From: Candidatus Rifleibacteriota bacterium
GTDB lineage: Bacteria; Muiribacteriota; Ozemobacteria; Ozemobacterales; Ozemobacteraceae
Length of the DNA stretch: 64,000 bases
NCBI GenBank assembly: GCA_905236675.1
Contig: CAJOND010000017.1
Span: forward strand, 1 to 64,000
Direction: 5' to 3'
The notes beneath the pieces are model-generated. The model searched no databases and had not been told where the DNA came from. It saw only the letters and a list, made by a program, of their open reading frames with translations. This document shows positions 38,122-47,542 of the stretch, piece after piece. The translations under genes were made by a program, and so were the position numbers. How positions within the stretch are numbered: position 1 is the first letter of the stretch; the number at the start of each line of letters is the position of its first letter.

Positions 38122-39486
38122 ATGAATGGTATTGAACTTAATTCTTTAACAACTATGAAGTTACTTCTTCGTGAAACTTTATTAGATAAAAAATTAGATG
38201 AACACGAAAAGAATAAAATCAAAGCATTGGCGGTCAGATTAGGAATAGATAATCAAGAATTACAAAATCTATTAAATGAAGCTGCAAGTGAAGCAGCAAA
38301 AAGTGATGGTGTAAATCGTGAATTAGATCCTAAGGCTCTTTTTTCCAGTGCTTGTGAAGTTGCTATGGCTGATGGTGTTTTATCAGACGATGAAAAGCAA
38401 AATCTTTATTCTCTTAAAGAAATTCTTCATATAGATGATGACTGGTATGCTTCTAAAATGCAAGAAGTTCTCAGAATGTGTACAGACCCAGCTGATGAAC
38501 TAGATGATGATGAAGTTTCAGATGAAGAACTAGAAGGATTTGATCCAAAACCTTTAATTAAAGATGTTCTAAAAAATATAGAAACTATAATTGTCGGAAA
38601 AACAGAAGTTATAAAGCATGTTTTAGCTGCTGCTTTAGCTAACTCTCATGTTCTTCTAGAAGATGTTCCAGGAACAGGTAAAACAATGCTTTCAAGAGCA
38701 ATTGCTTCTTCTATTGATTGTACTTATAAAAGAGTTCAGTTCACACCAGACTTGCTTCCAATGGATGTATCAGGTTCAATGATTTATAACCCTAAAGAAG
38801 CATCTTTTTCTTTTAAAAGAGGACCTGTTTTCACAAATATCTTTTTGGCTGATGAAATCAACCGTGCTACTCCTAGAACTCAATCAAGTCTTCTTGAAGT
38901 TATGGAAGAACGTCAAGTTTCTGTTGATGGTGCAACTTTTAAAATACCAAAGGTTTTCTTTGTCATTGCAACACAAAACCCAGTTGATCAACAAGGAACA
39001 TATCCTTTACCTGAAGCGCAGTTGGACCGTTTCCTTATGAAATTGAGCATGGGTTATCCTGATCATGTTTTTGAAAGACAAATGCTTGCTAATCATTTGG
39101 CAGGGAACCCAATAGCCAGGATTAAGTCGGTAATTTCAAGAAAAGATTTTAGGAAGATTCAACGTTATATTGTTACTAAAGTTGCTGTAGCTCAAGAAGT
39201 TCAAGAATATATTCTGAATATAGCAGAAACTTTGCGTAATCATTCCGAATTAACTTTAGGACCTAGCCCTAGAGCGACTATTGCAATGATGAATGCTGCC
39301 AGATCTTGGGCGTGCGTTGAAGGAAGAAATTTTGTTACACCAGACGATATTAAGAAATTAGTCAAACCTGTATTTGCTCATAGATTAATATTAGGATCTG
39401 CCGCTCTAGTTAGACATGTCAACCCTGAAGACATAATAGCAGAAACTATCTCTAAAGTTCCTGCTCCAGTAACAAGAAATAAATAA
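38122..39486 (+). CDS. MoxR-family AAA+ ATPase with an N-terminal TerB-like domain
   Basis: 454 residues. Residues 1-125 are all-helical and acidic, with TerB-like motifs (SEAAKSDGVNRELD, SACEVAMADGVLSDDE: the paired A-x-x-DG patterns). An Asp/Glu-rich linker leads to the MoxR ATPase from about 140: Walker A VPGTGKTM (about 182-189), Walker B FLADEINRA, ATQNPVDQQGTYPLPEAQLDRFLMK shared by all MoxR proteins (quoted in part), and a lid domain. MoxR ATPases act as chaperones for metal insertion or complex assembly with VWA or DUF58 partners, as encoded next. The TerB fusion is unusual to me. Confidence 0.88.
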   Translation: MNGIELNSLTTMKLLLRETLLDKKLDEHEKNKIKALAVRLGIDNQELQNLLNEAASEAAKSDGVNRELDPKALFSSACEVAMADGVLSDDEKQNLYSLKEILHIDDDWYASKMQEVLRMCTDPADELDDDEVSDEELEGFDPKPLIKDVLKNIETIIVGKTEVIKHVLAAALANSHVLLEDVPGTGKTMLSRAIASSIDCTYKRVQFTPDLLPMDVSGSMIYNPKEASFSFKRGPVFTNIFLADEINRATPRTQSSLLEVMEERQVSVDGATFKIPKVFFVIATQNPVDQQGTYPLPEAQLDRFLMKLSMGYPDHVFERQMLANHLAGNPIARIKSVISRKDFRKIQRYIVTKVAVAQEVQEYILNIAETLRNHSELTLGPSPRATIAMMNAARSWACVEGRNFVTPDDIKKLVKPVFAHRLILGSAALVRHVNPEDIIAETISKVPAPVTRNK

Positions 39487-39488
39487 TT

Positions 39489-40910
39489 ATGCGTAATACA
39501 TTTCTACAAAATAATTATCAAAGTCCTCCTAAAATTGTTATTTCAGATATTGAAGATGAATATCGTGAAGATGAGGAAGCGTATAATCGTACTATAAATA
39601 CTTCCAACAGATTTAGATTTTTTCTTTACGCTATGTTTGCTTTCGGTATCTTCTTTACTGTTCCATGGCCAGGTTTTAAGAATTTTTTCTGCCCTGAGTT
39701 TTCAATATTTATATATATTCCTTTGTCTGTATATGTTGTTTCCAGACTTTATTTAAATAAAGTTAAAAACTCTTTTACTTTGGTTCAACGACTTCATGAA
39801 GAAAAAGCAGTAGAAGAAGATATGTTTACTGTATATCTTCAAATTAAGTACAAGAGTATGTTCCCATTTTCAGTAGCTTATGTAAGTGATGAATTTAAAG
39901 GATGTAAAAACCTTGGCTCTCCAATTAAAATCCTTAATAACTCTGATTTTTCAAATGAAGGAACCCTGAATGTTAAGTATACTGTTCCTTTAAATCGTGG
40001 TTATGGAAAATTTGCAGTTGGTCCTTTGACTTTAAATGTAAGAGACCCATTTTGTTTTTTTGATGAAAAGTTAATTCTCAAAACTAAGGAATCCTTTGTT
40101 AATGTATGGCTTAATCCTCCGCCAGAAGAAGATATGGAGTTGATAAACAGTACCGTTTTAGAACCTATGGGCAGTACTAAATCTACCAAAAGTGGAAATG
40201 GTATGGATTTTTATGGGATTAAAGAATATGCTCAGGGAGATGACGTAAGAGCTATTTGTTGGTTAAAGTCTGCTTCAATAGGTAAAACCGTAATTAAACA
40301 GTTTGAACGTGATTGTTTGTCAACAGTGTTTTTAGCTGTTCATACAGATAGAACTCAGCTTAGAGGCATTGGGTTTGGTAACGGTATGAATAGAATTTTC
40401 AGAATCTGTGCTGCAGTTATTCAAGAAACAAGGAATCGTGGTATCCCCGTAAAGCTTGCAATGACCCAGGATAAAACTACTAATATTTTCAGTGTTAGCA
40501 CGAATTTGCCTGCTTATGGTTTTATGACTGATATTTTAAATTCCTTTGACAAAGGGAAATTACAAGCAGCTGAACCTGAAGCAGCTTCAACACTTATTGA
40601 TACAATCTGTGCAGAAGCTGGACCTGGATCTATAGTTTTATTTTTAAGTCATACACTGAGACTTGATTATGATAATATTTTTGACGGCATTACTGCTCTT
40701 CAAGCAAGAGGTGTTAAAATTATTCTTTGGGTTATAGATGACTCAAAACTTCTAAACTTTACTGGTGCACAGCAAAAGAATAAGATTACTCCTCAAGAAT
40801 TTGCGGATAAAGTCGAAGAAATGGGAATTGATTTTAGGATAATAGATCCTAAGGAACAATATGCTAAGGAAGAAGCTTATAAAGAAGCTAGCAGGTTAAT
40901 GAAAGAATGA
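39489..40910 (+). CDS. DUF58 domain protein, MoxR partner
   Basis: 473 residues. Two membrane helices (about 37-60 and 67-85) are followed by a beta-rich region and the DUF58 signature YGIKEYAQGDDVRAICW near residue 240, then a von Willebrand-like fold in which the metal-ion-dependent site is only partly preserved. DUF58 proteins are encoded beside MoxR ATPases in most bacteria, as here (two bases after the MoxR stop), and are thought to be their membrane-bound partners. Its start has no ribosome site, so it relies on coupling. It overlaps the next gene by four bases. Confidence 0.88.
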   Translation: MRNTFLQNNYQSPPKIVISDIEDEYREDEEAYNRTINTSNRFRFFLYAMFAFGIFFTVPWPGFKNFFCPEFSIFIYIPLSVYVVSRLYLNKVKNSFTLVQRLHEEKAVEEDMFTVYLQIKYKSMFPFSVAYVSDEFKGCKNLGSPIKILNNSDFSNEGTLNVKYTVPLNRGYGKFAVGPLTLNVRDPFCFFDEKLILKTKESFVNVWLNPPPEEDMELINSTVLEPMGSTKSTKSGNGMDFYGIKEYAQGDDVRAICWLKSASIGKTVIKQFERDCLSTVFLAVHTDRTQLRGIGFGNGMNRIFRICAAVIQETRNRGIPVKLAMTQDKTTNIFSVSTNLPAYGFMTDILNSFDKGKLQAAEPEAASTLIDTICAEAGPGSIVLFLSHTLRLDYDNIFDGITALQARGVKIILWVIDDSKLLNFTGAQQKNKITPQEFADKVEEMGIDFRIIDPKEQYAKEEAYKEASRLMKE

Positions 40911-41698
40911 GCTTAACAAAAATTGCAGCAAATGTTTCTGGTATTCAAACCGACCCTATGGCTGGTTTGAATCACTTAAAAGAATTATCAAAACAGAAGA
41001 ATGCAGAAGATAAAGAAGGTACTTTTACCGCTATAGTAGAAATACTTATTTTGTCTTTTTGTATTTCTATGGGGTTGTATTCTATAACTTTAACAATATT
41101 TCCTAGTAAATTTCAGCAATGGTATAGAGAAAAAAGGCATGAAATGAGTCTGAAAATCACAGGAGCAACTAAAGAAGATCAAAAAGCTTCTAGAGATTTG
41201 TTTGATATATTAATAGATTTAATTAAGTATGCTTTCGGCGGTGTTGGATTAGGTGGAGCTAGCTATCTTTATATTAAGAGGAAGAATAAAGCCGGTAAAC
41301 AGCGCCAAATGGAACTTGCTATGGAAGAAGAAATGAATCGTTTAAAGAAAGCCTTAGAAGAAGAATCAAAAGATTCTGCAGCAGGAGTAAAAGATAATAA
41401 GTCATCAATACTAAACGGTATAAATATAGTAGAACTCTTTAATTGTTTTGCTGATATTATGGCAATTCAAAGAAATCTTCCAAGAGAAAAAGATGAAACT
41501 GCATTAGAATATTTTATGAAAATATCTAAATCTGTTAATTTCCCTGATACAGAAAGTTTAAAAGCTGCTAAGTATTTTGATGACGAATTATATGGCAAGA
41601 AACAATCTACTAAAGATGACCGTGCTTCATTTATGCAGCTTTTATTAAAAATGATGAATACAATAAATACAAAATCATCAGCTAGAATTGCCGCATAA
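40907..41698 (+). CDS. Membrane protein with a DUF4129-like C-terminal domain
   Basis: 263 residues. Two membrane helices (about 45-65 and 105-125), a Lys/Glu-rich coiled coil (130-165), and a C-terminal helical domain in which RNLPREKDETALEYFMKI and AAKYFDDELYGKK match the DUF4129 pattern, where a transglutaminase-operon protein ends with an R-x-Y-G-like motif. DUF4129 proteins usually lie in MoxR/DUF58/transglutaminase operons; here the transglutaminase gene is missing. Starts in an ATGA overlap with the DUF58 gene. Confidence 0.65.
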   Translation: MSLTKIAANVSGIQTDPMAGLNHLKELSKQKNAEDKEGTFTAIVEILILSFCISMGLYSITLTIFPSKFQQWYREKRHEMSLKITGATKEDQKASRDLFDILIDLIKYAFGGVGLGGASYLYIKRKNKAGKQRQMELAMEEEMNRLKKALEEESKDSAAGVKDNKSSILNGINIVELFNCFADIMAIQRNLPREKDETALEYFMKISKSVNFPDTESLKAAKYFDDELYGKKQSTKDDRASFMQLLLKMMNTINTKSSARIAA

Positions 41699-41729
41699 TT
41701 CACTGAATATATTATAGGAATAATTATAA

Positions 41730-43055
41730 ATGAATCGTATGACTAAAAAAATAGATTTAACCATAGAAGGTCTAACTTCTGAGGGAGAATCTTTTGTTAC
41801 AATTAATAAAAAGCTTTATGTCGTAGCTGGTTTTTTACCTGGTGATAAAATAAAAGTTGAAATTGATGAAGATAAAAAACTTATTGTTGATGCAGAATTA
41901 ATAGAACCTTCGCTAAATAGAATTAAATCAGACTGTCATTATCATGGCGCCTGTGGAGGTTGTGATTTACTGGAACTTTCAGAAAAAGTACGAAAAAAAG
42001 AAAAACAAGCTATGATTAAAAGAGCATTAGCACGAATTCCAAATTGCGAAAATGTTGATTTGGAATCTTTTAATGCATCTAAAGAGATAATCAGATATAT
42101 GCCAAGAGTAAGACTTCATCAAAGTCAAAACTATGATGAAAGAAAGTCTGGTTTTTTAGCTGCGGGTGAATCTGATGAAAAGTTTTCCGGTAATATTGTT
42201 CCTGTTAGTTCTTGTCCATTACTAATGCAATCTCTTAATAAAAGACTTAATGCAACCAGAAAGATTCTAGATACTATCCCTATTATCTTAGAAAGCCTGA
42301 CATTGATGTCTTCTTCCTCTACCAAATCAGACAGAGTTGTTGGACACGCTGTATTGCAAAAAGGCAAAACTGCTCATTTCTGTATTAAAGATTTGAATAA
42401 AATTGTTAGAGCAGCTGATTTAAAAGGCTTAACAATTGCTGACCATACCAATAAAATAAAAGAAACAATTGGGGAAACAACAGTAACTGGTTTGATAGCC
42501 ACTAATGTTGAAGGTGGAGCATATGAATCCGAAGCTTCATTTTTTGTTCAAGGTAATATTTATCAAAATGCAAACCTTATAAATAAAGTTGTTGAATATG
42601 CTGAACCTTCAGAAAAAAAATATATAGTTGAAGGTTTTGCTGGGGCTGGTAATTTTACTTTGGCTTTAGCTGCAAAGGGTGCAAAAGTCGATGCTGTTGA
42701 ATCTAACCCAAGTGCTGTTAGAAGTGGAATCAAAAATATTGTTAAATCAGGTTTCAAGAATGTAAAACTTCATGAAGGCAATGCTTTAAAGGATTTAACC
42801 AAATTCAATAATCCAGATGTTTTGGTTCTCGACCCGCCTAGAACTGGCACTCCAGGCATTGGTGCAATAGTAGAAAAATTGGGTTTCCCAAAACGTATTG
42901 TTTTAGTTTTCTGCGATTTAGAAGCTATGGTAAAAGACTGCAAAGCTATACTTAAATCTGGCCAATATAAACTGGAAAAAGTTGCAGGATTTGACCTCTA
43001 CCCACGCACTCACCACGTTGAGACGGTAGTATTGATTTCAAGTGAAAACAAATAA
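41730..43055 (+). CDS. rlmD: 23S rRNA uracil-C5 methyltransferase (RlmD/RumA family)
   Basis: 441 residues. N-terminal TRAM domain (about 5-62), a [4Fe-4S] cluster motif with Cys69, Cys75 and Cys78 plus a later Cys in SSCPLL, a central domain, and the SAM-binding EGFAGAGNFTL. The nucleophile is Cys395 in VFCDLEAM, and the C-terminal base Glu is in HHVETVV. The enzyme methylates C5 of a uridine in 23S rRNA; whether U1939 or U747 cannot be told. The 3' end of this gene is a known target for integrating elements, and the insert just downstream carries a second diverged copy of this end (45639-45704). Confidence 0.88.
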   Translation: MNRMTKKIDLTIEGLTSEGESFVTINKKLYVVAGFLPGDKIKVEIDEDKKLIVDAELIEPSLNRIKSDCHYHGACGGCDLLELSEKVRKKEKQAMIKRALARIPNCENVDLESFNASKEIIRYMPRVRLHQSQNYDERKSGFLAAGESDEKFSGNIVPVSSCPLLMQSLNKRLNATRKILDTIPIILESLTLMSSSSTKSDRVVGHAVLQKGKTAHFCIKDLNKIVRAADLKGLTIADHTNKIKETIGETTVTGLIATNVEGGAYESEASFFVQGNIYQNANLINKVVEYAEPSEKKYIVEGFAGAGNFTLALAAKGAKVDAVESNPSAVRSGIKNIVKSGFKNVKLHEGNALKDLTKFNNPDVLVLDPPRTGTPGIGAIVEKLGFPKRIVLVFCDLEAMVKDCKAILKSGQYKLEKVAGFDLYPRTHHVETVVLISSENK

Positions 43056-43079
43056 GAAAGACTTAATGCACGTCTTTCT
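43055..43079 (+). terminator. Hairpin after the methyltransferase gene
   Basis: AGAAAGAC / GTCTTTCT, perfect 8-bp stem, overlapping the rlmD stop codon; no clear T-run follows. A perfect 12-bp palindrome, CCGGCTAGCCGG (43083-43094), lies just after it, in the first higher-G+C bases of the insert. Confidence 0.4.
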
Positions 43080-43153
43080 AAGCCGGCTAGCCGGAGAAAT
43101 AATACGAAACGCCTTTTACGTAATTAGATAACACTTTTTAAGTGGAGGTTATC

Positions 43154-45629
43154 ATGGCTGCGAAAAAGCTTGAATTGACAGAAGACACGCTGTCCATCAT
43201 TGAAGAAATAGGCGGACATATGCCAGGTGGCTTCTTTATGTATAAGGCAGCAGAACCCGAAGAATTGATTTATGCCAATAAGCCTGTATTGGAAATCTAC
43301 GGCTGTGCGAATCTTGATGAGTTCAGGACTCTTACTAGCTTCACTTTCAAAGGTATGGTTCATCCTGATGATTATGAACGTATTTCTTTATCCATCGTTC
43401 AACAGATTAATTCCAGTGATGATCACATGGACTACGCAGAATATCGTATTATTCGCAAGGATGGCAAAGTCCGCTGAGTTGACGATTATGGGCATTACTG
43501 TGAAACCAAAGCCTATGGTGGCATTTACGTTGTTTTTATCTCTGACATCACGGAAAAGCGTGAGCAACGGGAGACAGACAAGGCAACCCGTGATGCAGTT
43601 ATTTCCACGCTGACCAATTCCTATAACACAGTCTGGCTCATCAGCGATGTTGTGACAGAAAAAAGTGTGCTGTATCATACAGGTCTGGCCCCTTCACACG
43701 CGGAAGCCATCCGAAATGCATTAAGCCATTCCAAATATACGGATACCAAGACAGAGTATGTCCTCACCATGGTCGCCAAAGATGACCAGGAACGGATGCA
43801 AGAGCAGATAGGCCTTCCATATATCCTGAAACAGTTTGAAACCAAAGATCAGTTTTCTGTCAATTTCATCAGAGAACTATAAAGCGGCCCAAGACATTAC
43901 CGAATCGATTTTGGAAAGGTATTCATGCCTGGCGGGCGCATCGGTGTAACGATGGGCTTCAAGGATGTGGATGATGAAATCCGACAGAGCCAAGCTATGC
44001 AGGAAGCGTTGGACGATGCAGGAAGGCGGAGGCGGAATACCGGCAGGCTGCAGCAGCCCGCATTACCTATGAAAAAGTGGCGCAGGCCTGGCAGGAGACT
44101 ATTTCGGAATTTATATTGTTGATCCGGATACGGATAAGTTCGTGGAATACAGTACAACAAAAGAGTATGAAGAACTTGGCGTTGAAAAGGAAGGCAATAA
44201 TTTCTTCGATGTGAGCCGGAAGAACATGGAACGTCTGATCTACATTGAGGACAAGGATCGCTTTATGGGAACCTTCTACAAAGAAAAAGTCTTGGTCATA
44301 CTAGAACGAGACGGCAGTTTCACCATGAAATACCGACTTATGCTAGGTGACACCCCAATCTGGGTTAGTATGAAGATAACACTTATGGAAGATAAGGACG
44401 GTCGTCATCTGATAATCGGTATAAACAACATCGATGCACAGATGAAACGAGAACTTGAGTATCAGCAACACGTGGCCGAAGCAAGAACAAAAGCACGAAA
44501 TGATTTCCTCGCCAACATGTCTCATGACATCCGAACTCCTATGAATGCTATTGTTGGTTATACCAACATTGCTAAAAGCCATAGGGACGATCCTGAGGCG
44601 GTTACAAATGCGCTGGAAAAGATCGGTTCTTCCAGTCACTACCTGTTGTCACTTATTAATGATATTCTGGACATCTCCAAGATTGAAAGCGGAAAGATGT
44701 AGGTCAACCTTGGCCCCTATGACCTGGAGAGCATATTCCACCATATTGAGGATATTACCGCGCTTCAGGCAAGGAATAAGGCTCTTATCATCACCTATCA
44801 GCACGACTCTGCCCGACACGTCAAAGTAAACGCAGACGAGCTTCGCATTGAGCAGGTGCTTGTCAACATTGTTAGCAACGCAATCAAGTATACCCCTTCA
44901 GGTAAGACAGTCGATCTGATTGCTGAAGAAGAACCCGCTGAAGGAATTAAAAATCGTTATCGTTTCATTGTTAGGGATACTGGTATTGGTATCAGCGAGG
45001 ATTATCTGCCACATATTTTTGAGAGCTTTACCCGTGAGGAAAAAACGACGGTCAACCGCATACAGGGCACAGGCTTAGGACTGGCGATTACAGCGAAGGT
45101 AGTAGAACTGATGGGAGGCACGATTTCTGTAAAGAGCACATTAGGTGAAGGCTCAGAGTTTACCGTTGTGCTTGAACTAGAAGCTCTGGAAAGTGAAAAA
45201 GAGGATAATGATTCGGAAAATGATATAATCGACCTTGCTGGTTGCCGTGTTCTGCTGGTAGAGGATAACAATATCAATGCTGAGATTGCTGCTATGATAC
45301 TGTCCCAGTATAAAATCGAAGTCGATCGTGCCAGAAATGGGCAGATTGGGTTAGAACAAGTTCAGAAGAATGAAAGAGGATACTATGATGCAGTTCTGAT
45401 GGATATTATGATGCCAGTTATGAATGGGTATGAAGCGACAAAGGCGATACGTGCGCTGAATGGGGATTATTATAAGACCCTTCCTATCATCGCAATGAGC
45501 GCCAATGCTTACGACGATGATGTAAAAGCATGTCTGGCGGCGGGAATGAATGCGCATATAGCTAAACCCTACAATCCGGACAATCTTCTGAAGTTGCTTA
45601 ATGCACAAATCAGAGGGTCTGGTTCTTAA
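43154..45629 (+). pseudogene. Ruined hybrid sensor histidine kinase (PAS-PAS-HisKA-HATPase-REC), foreign origin
   Basis: Read through all lesions, this is a hybrid kinase: a PAS domain (43154-43590; PGGFFMYKA, EYRIIRKDGKVR), a linking domain, another PAS (about 44090-44450), HisKA with the H-box MSHDIRTPMNAI (near 44518), HATPase (NIVSNAIKYTP, DTGIGI, GTGLGLAI) and a receiver (VLLVEDN, VLMDIMMPVMNGYEA). It is broken by TGA 43475-43477 (at the Trp of the expected WVDDYGHY), TAA 43880-43882, two frameshifts near 44020 and 44088, and TAG 44700-44702 (after SGKM, where relatives have Gln). Higher G+C and the PAS wording fit a clostridial source. GTGGAGG precedes the ATG. Confidence 0.88.
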
Positions 45630-45638
45630 TTCGTCTAA

Positions 45639-45704
45639 CAGACATCATTTTGCCACGTCAAAACAGTAGTTTTACTTTCAAAGGTTAACACATATATAGA
45701 GTAA
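45639..45704 (+). other. Second, diverged copy of the rumA/rlmD 3' end (att-like junction)
   Basis: In one frame this reads CHVKTVVLLSKVNTYIE then TAA (45702-45704), against HHVETVVLISSENK at the end of rlmD. At the DNA level 45653-45684 matches 43013-43044 at 23 of 32 positions. Frame and codon pattern agree with a gene 3' end from another species. Elements that integrate into the rumA 3' end leave such a second copy at their far end. No integrase gene remains. Confidence 0.6.
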
Positions 45705-45774
45705 AAGTATTGTTTTTTTTTGCTAATTCAGATACTATCATTAAATATTGTTATGGTTTAAGTAGAGGAGTATT

Positions 45775-46022
45775 ATGGAACCTTTAAAGAAAACAGAAAT
45801 GTCAGATGAAGACTTGGAAAATGTTACTGTTGGTATAGAGGTGAAGATTTAGATCATAGTTGTAGGTATGCTCTTATTGATGACAAAAGTGGAGAATGGT
45901 ATTGCATGGGCGTTACAGCTGATGCTGTTGCAGAACACTATAAAGCTCGTAAAAACAGTAGCCAGATTATTAGTCTGGATGAATACAGAGAAATATTTGG
46001 GAAGGATTTTAAATATTTATAA
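45775..46022 (+). pseudogene. Frameshifted small gene with a double-glycine-type leader
   Basis: ATG 45775 follows AGAGGAG. The first frame encodes 25 residues containing MSDEDLENVTVG, which resembles the leader of bacteriocin-like or RiPP precursors (an acidic, hydrophobic helix ending near a Gly-Gly site). It stops at TAG 45850-45852. One frame over, from 45840, the sequence continues as GEDLDHSCRYALIDDKSGEW and then YCMGVTADAV, ending at TAA 46020-46022, as if a one-base lesion split a precursor of about 80 residues. Core residues include two Cys. No modification or export gene is adjacent. A Nif11-like or plain small protein remains possible. Confidence 0.5.
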
Positions 46023-46072
46023 GTAAATAGTTAGTAAATAAAGTTAAAATATTTGATATAGGAGGAAAATAA

Positions 46073-46537
46073 ATGAGTCGCGTAAAAGATTTAGAGAAAA
46101 AAGTTTACAATATATTAGAAAATATTGAAGATAATGAAAAGCGTGCAAAAGCTGTAGCTCATTTGCACGGAGTTTCACTTGCTGCTGTTATTTTGGCCAA
46201 GAAAAGTGGACAAAACTTTGAACTAGCAGCTATGGCTGGTTTGCTTCATGATCTTTATGCCTACAAGTCTGGTAGTTACGATGACCACGCTCATCGTGGA
46301 GCAGATTATGCCAAAGAAATTTTAAACGAAATGAATCTAACTACTCCTGAAGAAACGAAAATCATCTGTTCAGCTATTTGGAATCATGATAGCAAAGCAG
46401 AAGTTAATGAACCAATGGATGAAATTCTAAAGGATGCTGATGTTATTGATCATTCTTTAGCTGACCCTACAAAATCAGTTAAAGAACATGAACAGGCAAG
46501 GTATTCTAAAATAAGCAAAGAATTTGGATTTAGCTGA
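46073..46537 (+). CDS. HD-domain phosphohydrolase-like protein
   Basis: 154 residues, a small HD-fold protein. His32 (HLHGVSLAA), His59-Asp60 (LLHDLYA) and a later Asp in LKDADVIDH provide the metal-binding H...HD...D pattern, and WNHD near 119 adds another His. Such stand-alone HD proteins hydrolyse nucleotides or phosphate esters; the substrate is unknown. A strong site, AGGAGG, precedes the ATG. It is probably transcribed alone. Confidence 0.82.
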   Translation: MSRVKDLEKKVYNILENIEDNEKRAKAVAHLHGVSLAAVILAKKSGQNFELAAMAGLLHDLYAYKSGSYDDHAHRGADYAKEILNEMNLTTPEETKIICSAIWNHDSKAEVNEPMDEILKDADVIDHSLADPTKSVKEHEQARYSKISKEFGFS

Positions 46538-46563
46538 TTTAGATTTGATGAAAAATCACCCAT

Positions 46564-46603
46564 CACCAATAAAACCTAAAAAGATTAACTAAAACAATTC
46601 TCT
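46564..46603 (+). repeat. Dispersed intergenic repeat, copy 1
   Basis: CACCAATAAAACCTAA (46564-46579) then 9 bases, then CTAAAACAATTCTCT (46589-46603). The same two blocks, with one mismatch in the second, occur at 57534-57570. Both copies lie in gene-free gaps ahead of plus-strand genes. Confidence 0.65.
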
Positions 46604-46705
46604 TATTTCTCATCTCTAAACTCTTAGTATTATTGTTTTGTGACTCTTGCTGTGTTATGATATAAATAGCTATTAAAGCCTAATCATACTGGATTATCAC
46701 AATAT

Positions 46706-47539
46706 ATGAAACAGAAAAAAATCGCATTAATAAATGATATAACAGGTTTTGGAAGATGTTCTGTAGCCGTTATGGCTCCAATTGTTTCAGCAATGAAAAT
46801 ACAAGCTGTACCAGTTCCTACAGCAATACTTTCAACTCATACCCAATTTCCTCTATATTATTTTGATGATTATACAGAAAAGATGCCAAAGTATATTCAG
46901 ACTTATAAAGATTTGAACATTAGTTTTGATGCTATAGCTACAGGCTTTTTAGGGTCAGAAAAGCAAGTAGATATTGTTATAGATTTTATAAAAAGTTTCC
47001 GTACAAAAGATTCTTTAATCCTTGTTGATCCTGTAATGGGGGATTATGGAAAATTGTATAAAACATACACTCCTGCAATGTGCAATAAAATGAAGGAATT
47101 AGTTCAGTATGCTGAAATATTGACTCCAAATCTAACAGAATTATGTACTCTGTTGGATATTGAATATCCAAATGAAGGTAAGGTTAGTTTGGATAATCTT
47201 GATTCAATGTGCCAAAAATTGGCTGAAAAAGGACCTAAGCACATAGTTGTTACTGGTATTCCATTTAATAAAAAGCAGATTTTGAATTTCATTTATAATA
47301 ATGGTGAAGATTATCAGATTATAATGTCAGATAAAATTGGTGATGATAGAAGTGGAACTGGTGATGTGGTTAGTGCAGTAATAGCTGGAATGTACATGAA
47401 TGGTCATACACTATATGAATCTGCAAAAAAGGCAACAAAATTTATTTCTAAATGTATTCAATATTGTGAAGACAATAAAGTTCCTAACTATTGGGGTTTA
47501 TGTTTTGAAATGTTTTTAAAAGATTTAGTTGAGGATTAA
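46706..47539 (+). CDS. pdxY: Pyridoxal/pyridoxamine kinase
   Basis: 277 residues. Ribokinase-like fold; phosphorylates the 5'-OH of a B6 vitamer with ATP in B6 salvage. Motifs: NDITGFGRCSVAVM near the N-terminus, LVDPVMGDYGKLY near 108-120, LTPNLTELCTLL near 137, and the C-terminal GDDRSGTGDVVSAV with the catalytic Asp near 226. No Shine-Dalgarno site is seen before the ATG. Whether pyridoxal or pyridoxamine is preferred cannot be told. The radical SAM gene starts three bases after its stop. Confidence 0.9.
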   Translation: MKQKKIALINDITGFGRCSVAVMAPIVSAMKIQAVPVPTAILSTHTQFPLYYFDDYTEKMPKYIQTYKDLNISFDAIATGFLGSEKQVDIVIDFIKSFRTKDSLILVDPVMGDYGKLYKTYTPAMCNKMKELVQYAEILTPNLTELCTLLDIEYPNEGKVSLDNLDSMCQKLAEKGPKHIVVTGIPFNKKQILNFIYNNGEDYQIIMSDKIGDDRSGTGDVVSAVIAGMYMNGHTLYESAKKATKFISKCIQYCEDNKVPNYWGLCFEMFLKDLVED

Positions 47540-47542
47540 ATA

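Noticed and set aside
43475-44702. Reassigned stop codons (TGA as Trp, TAG as Gln) to keep the kinase intact
   Set aside because: Native genes here end in TGA within ATGA overlaps, and the kinase also has frameshifts that recoding cannot mend.
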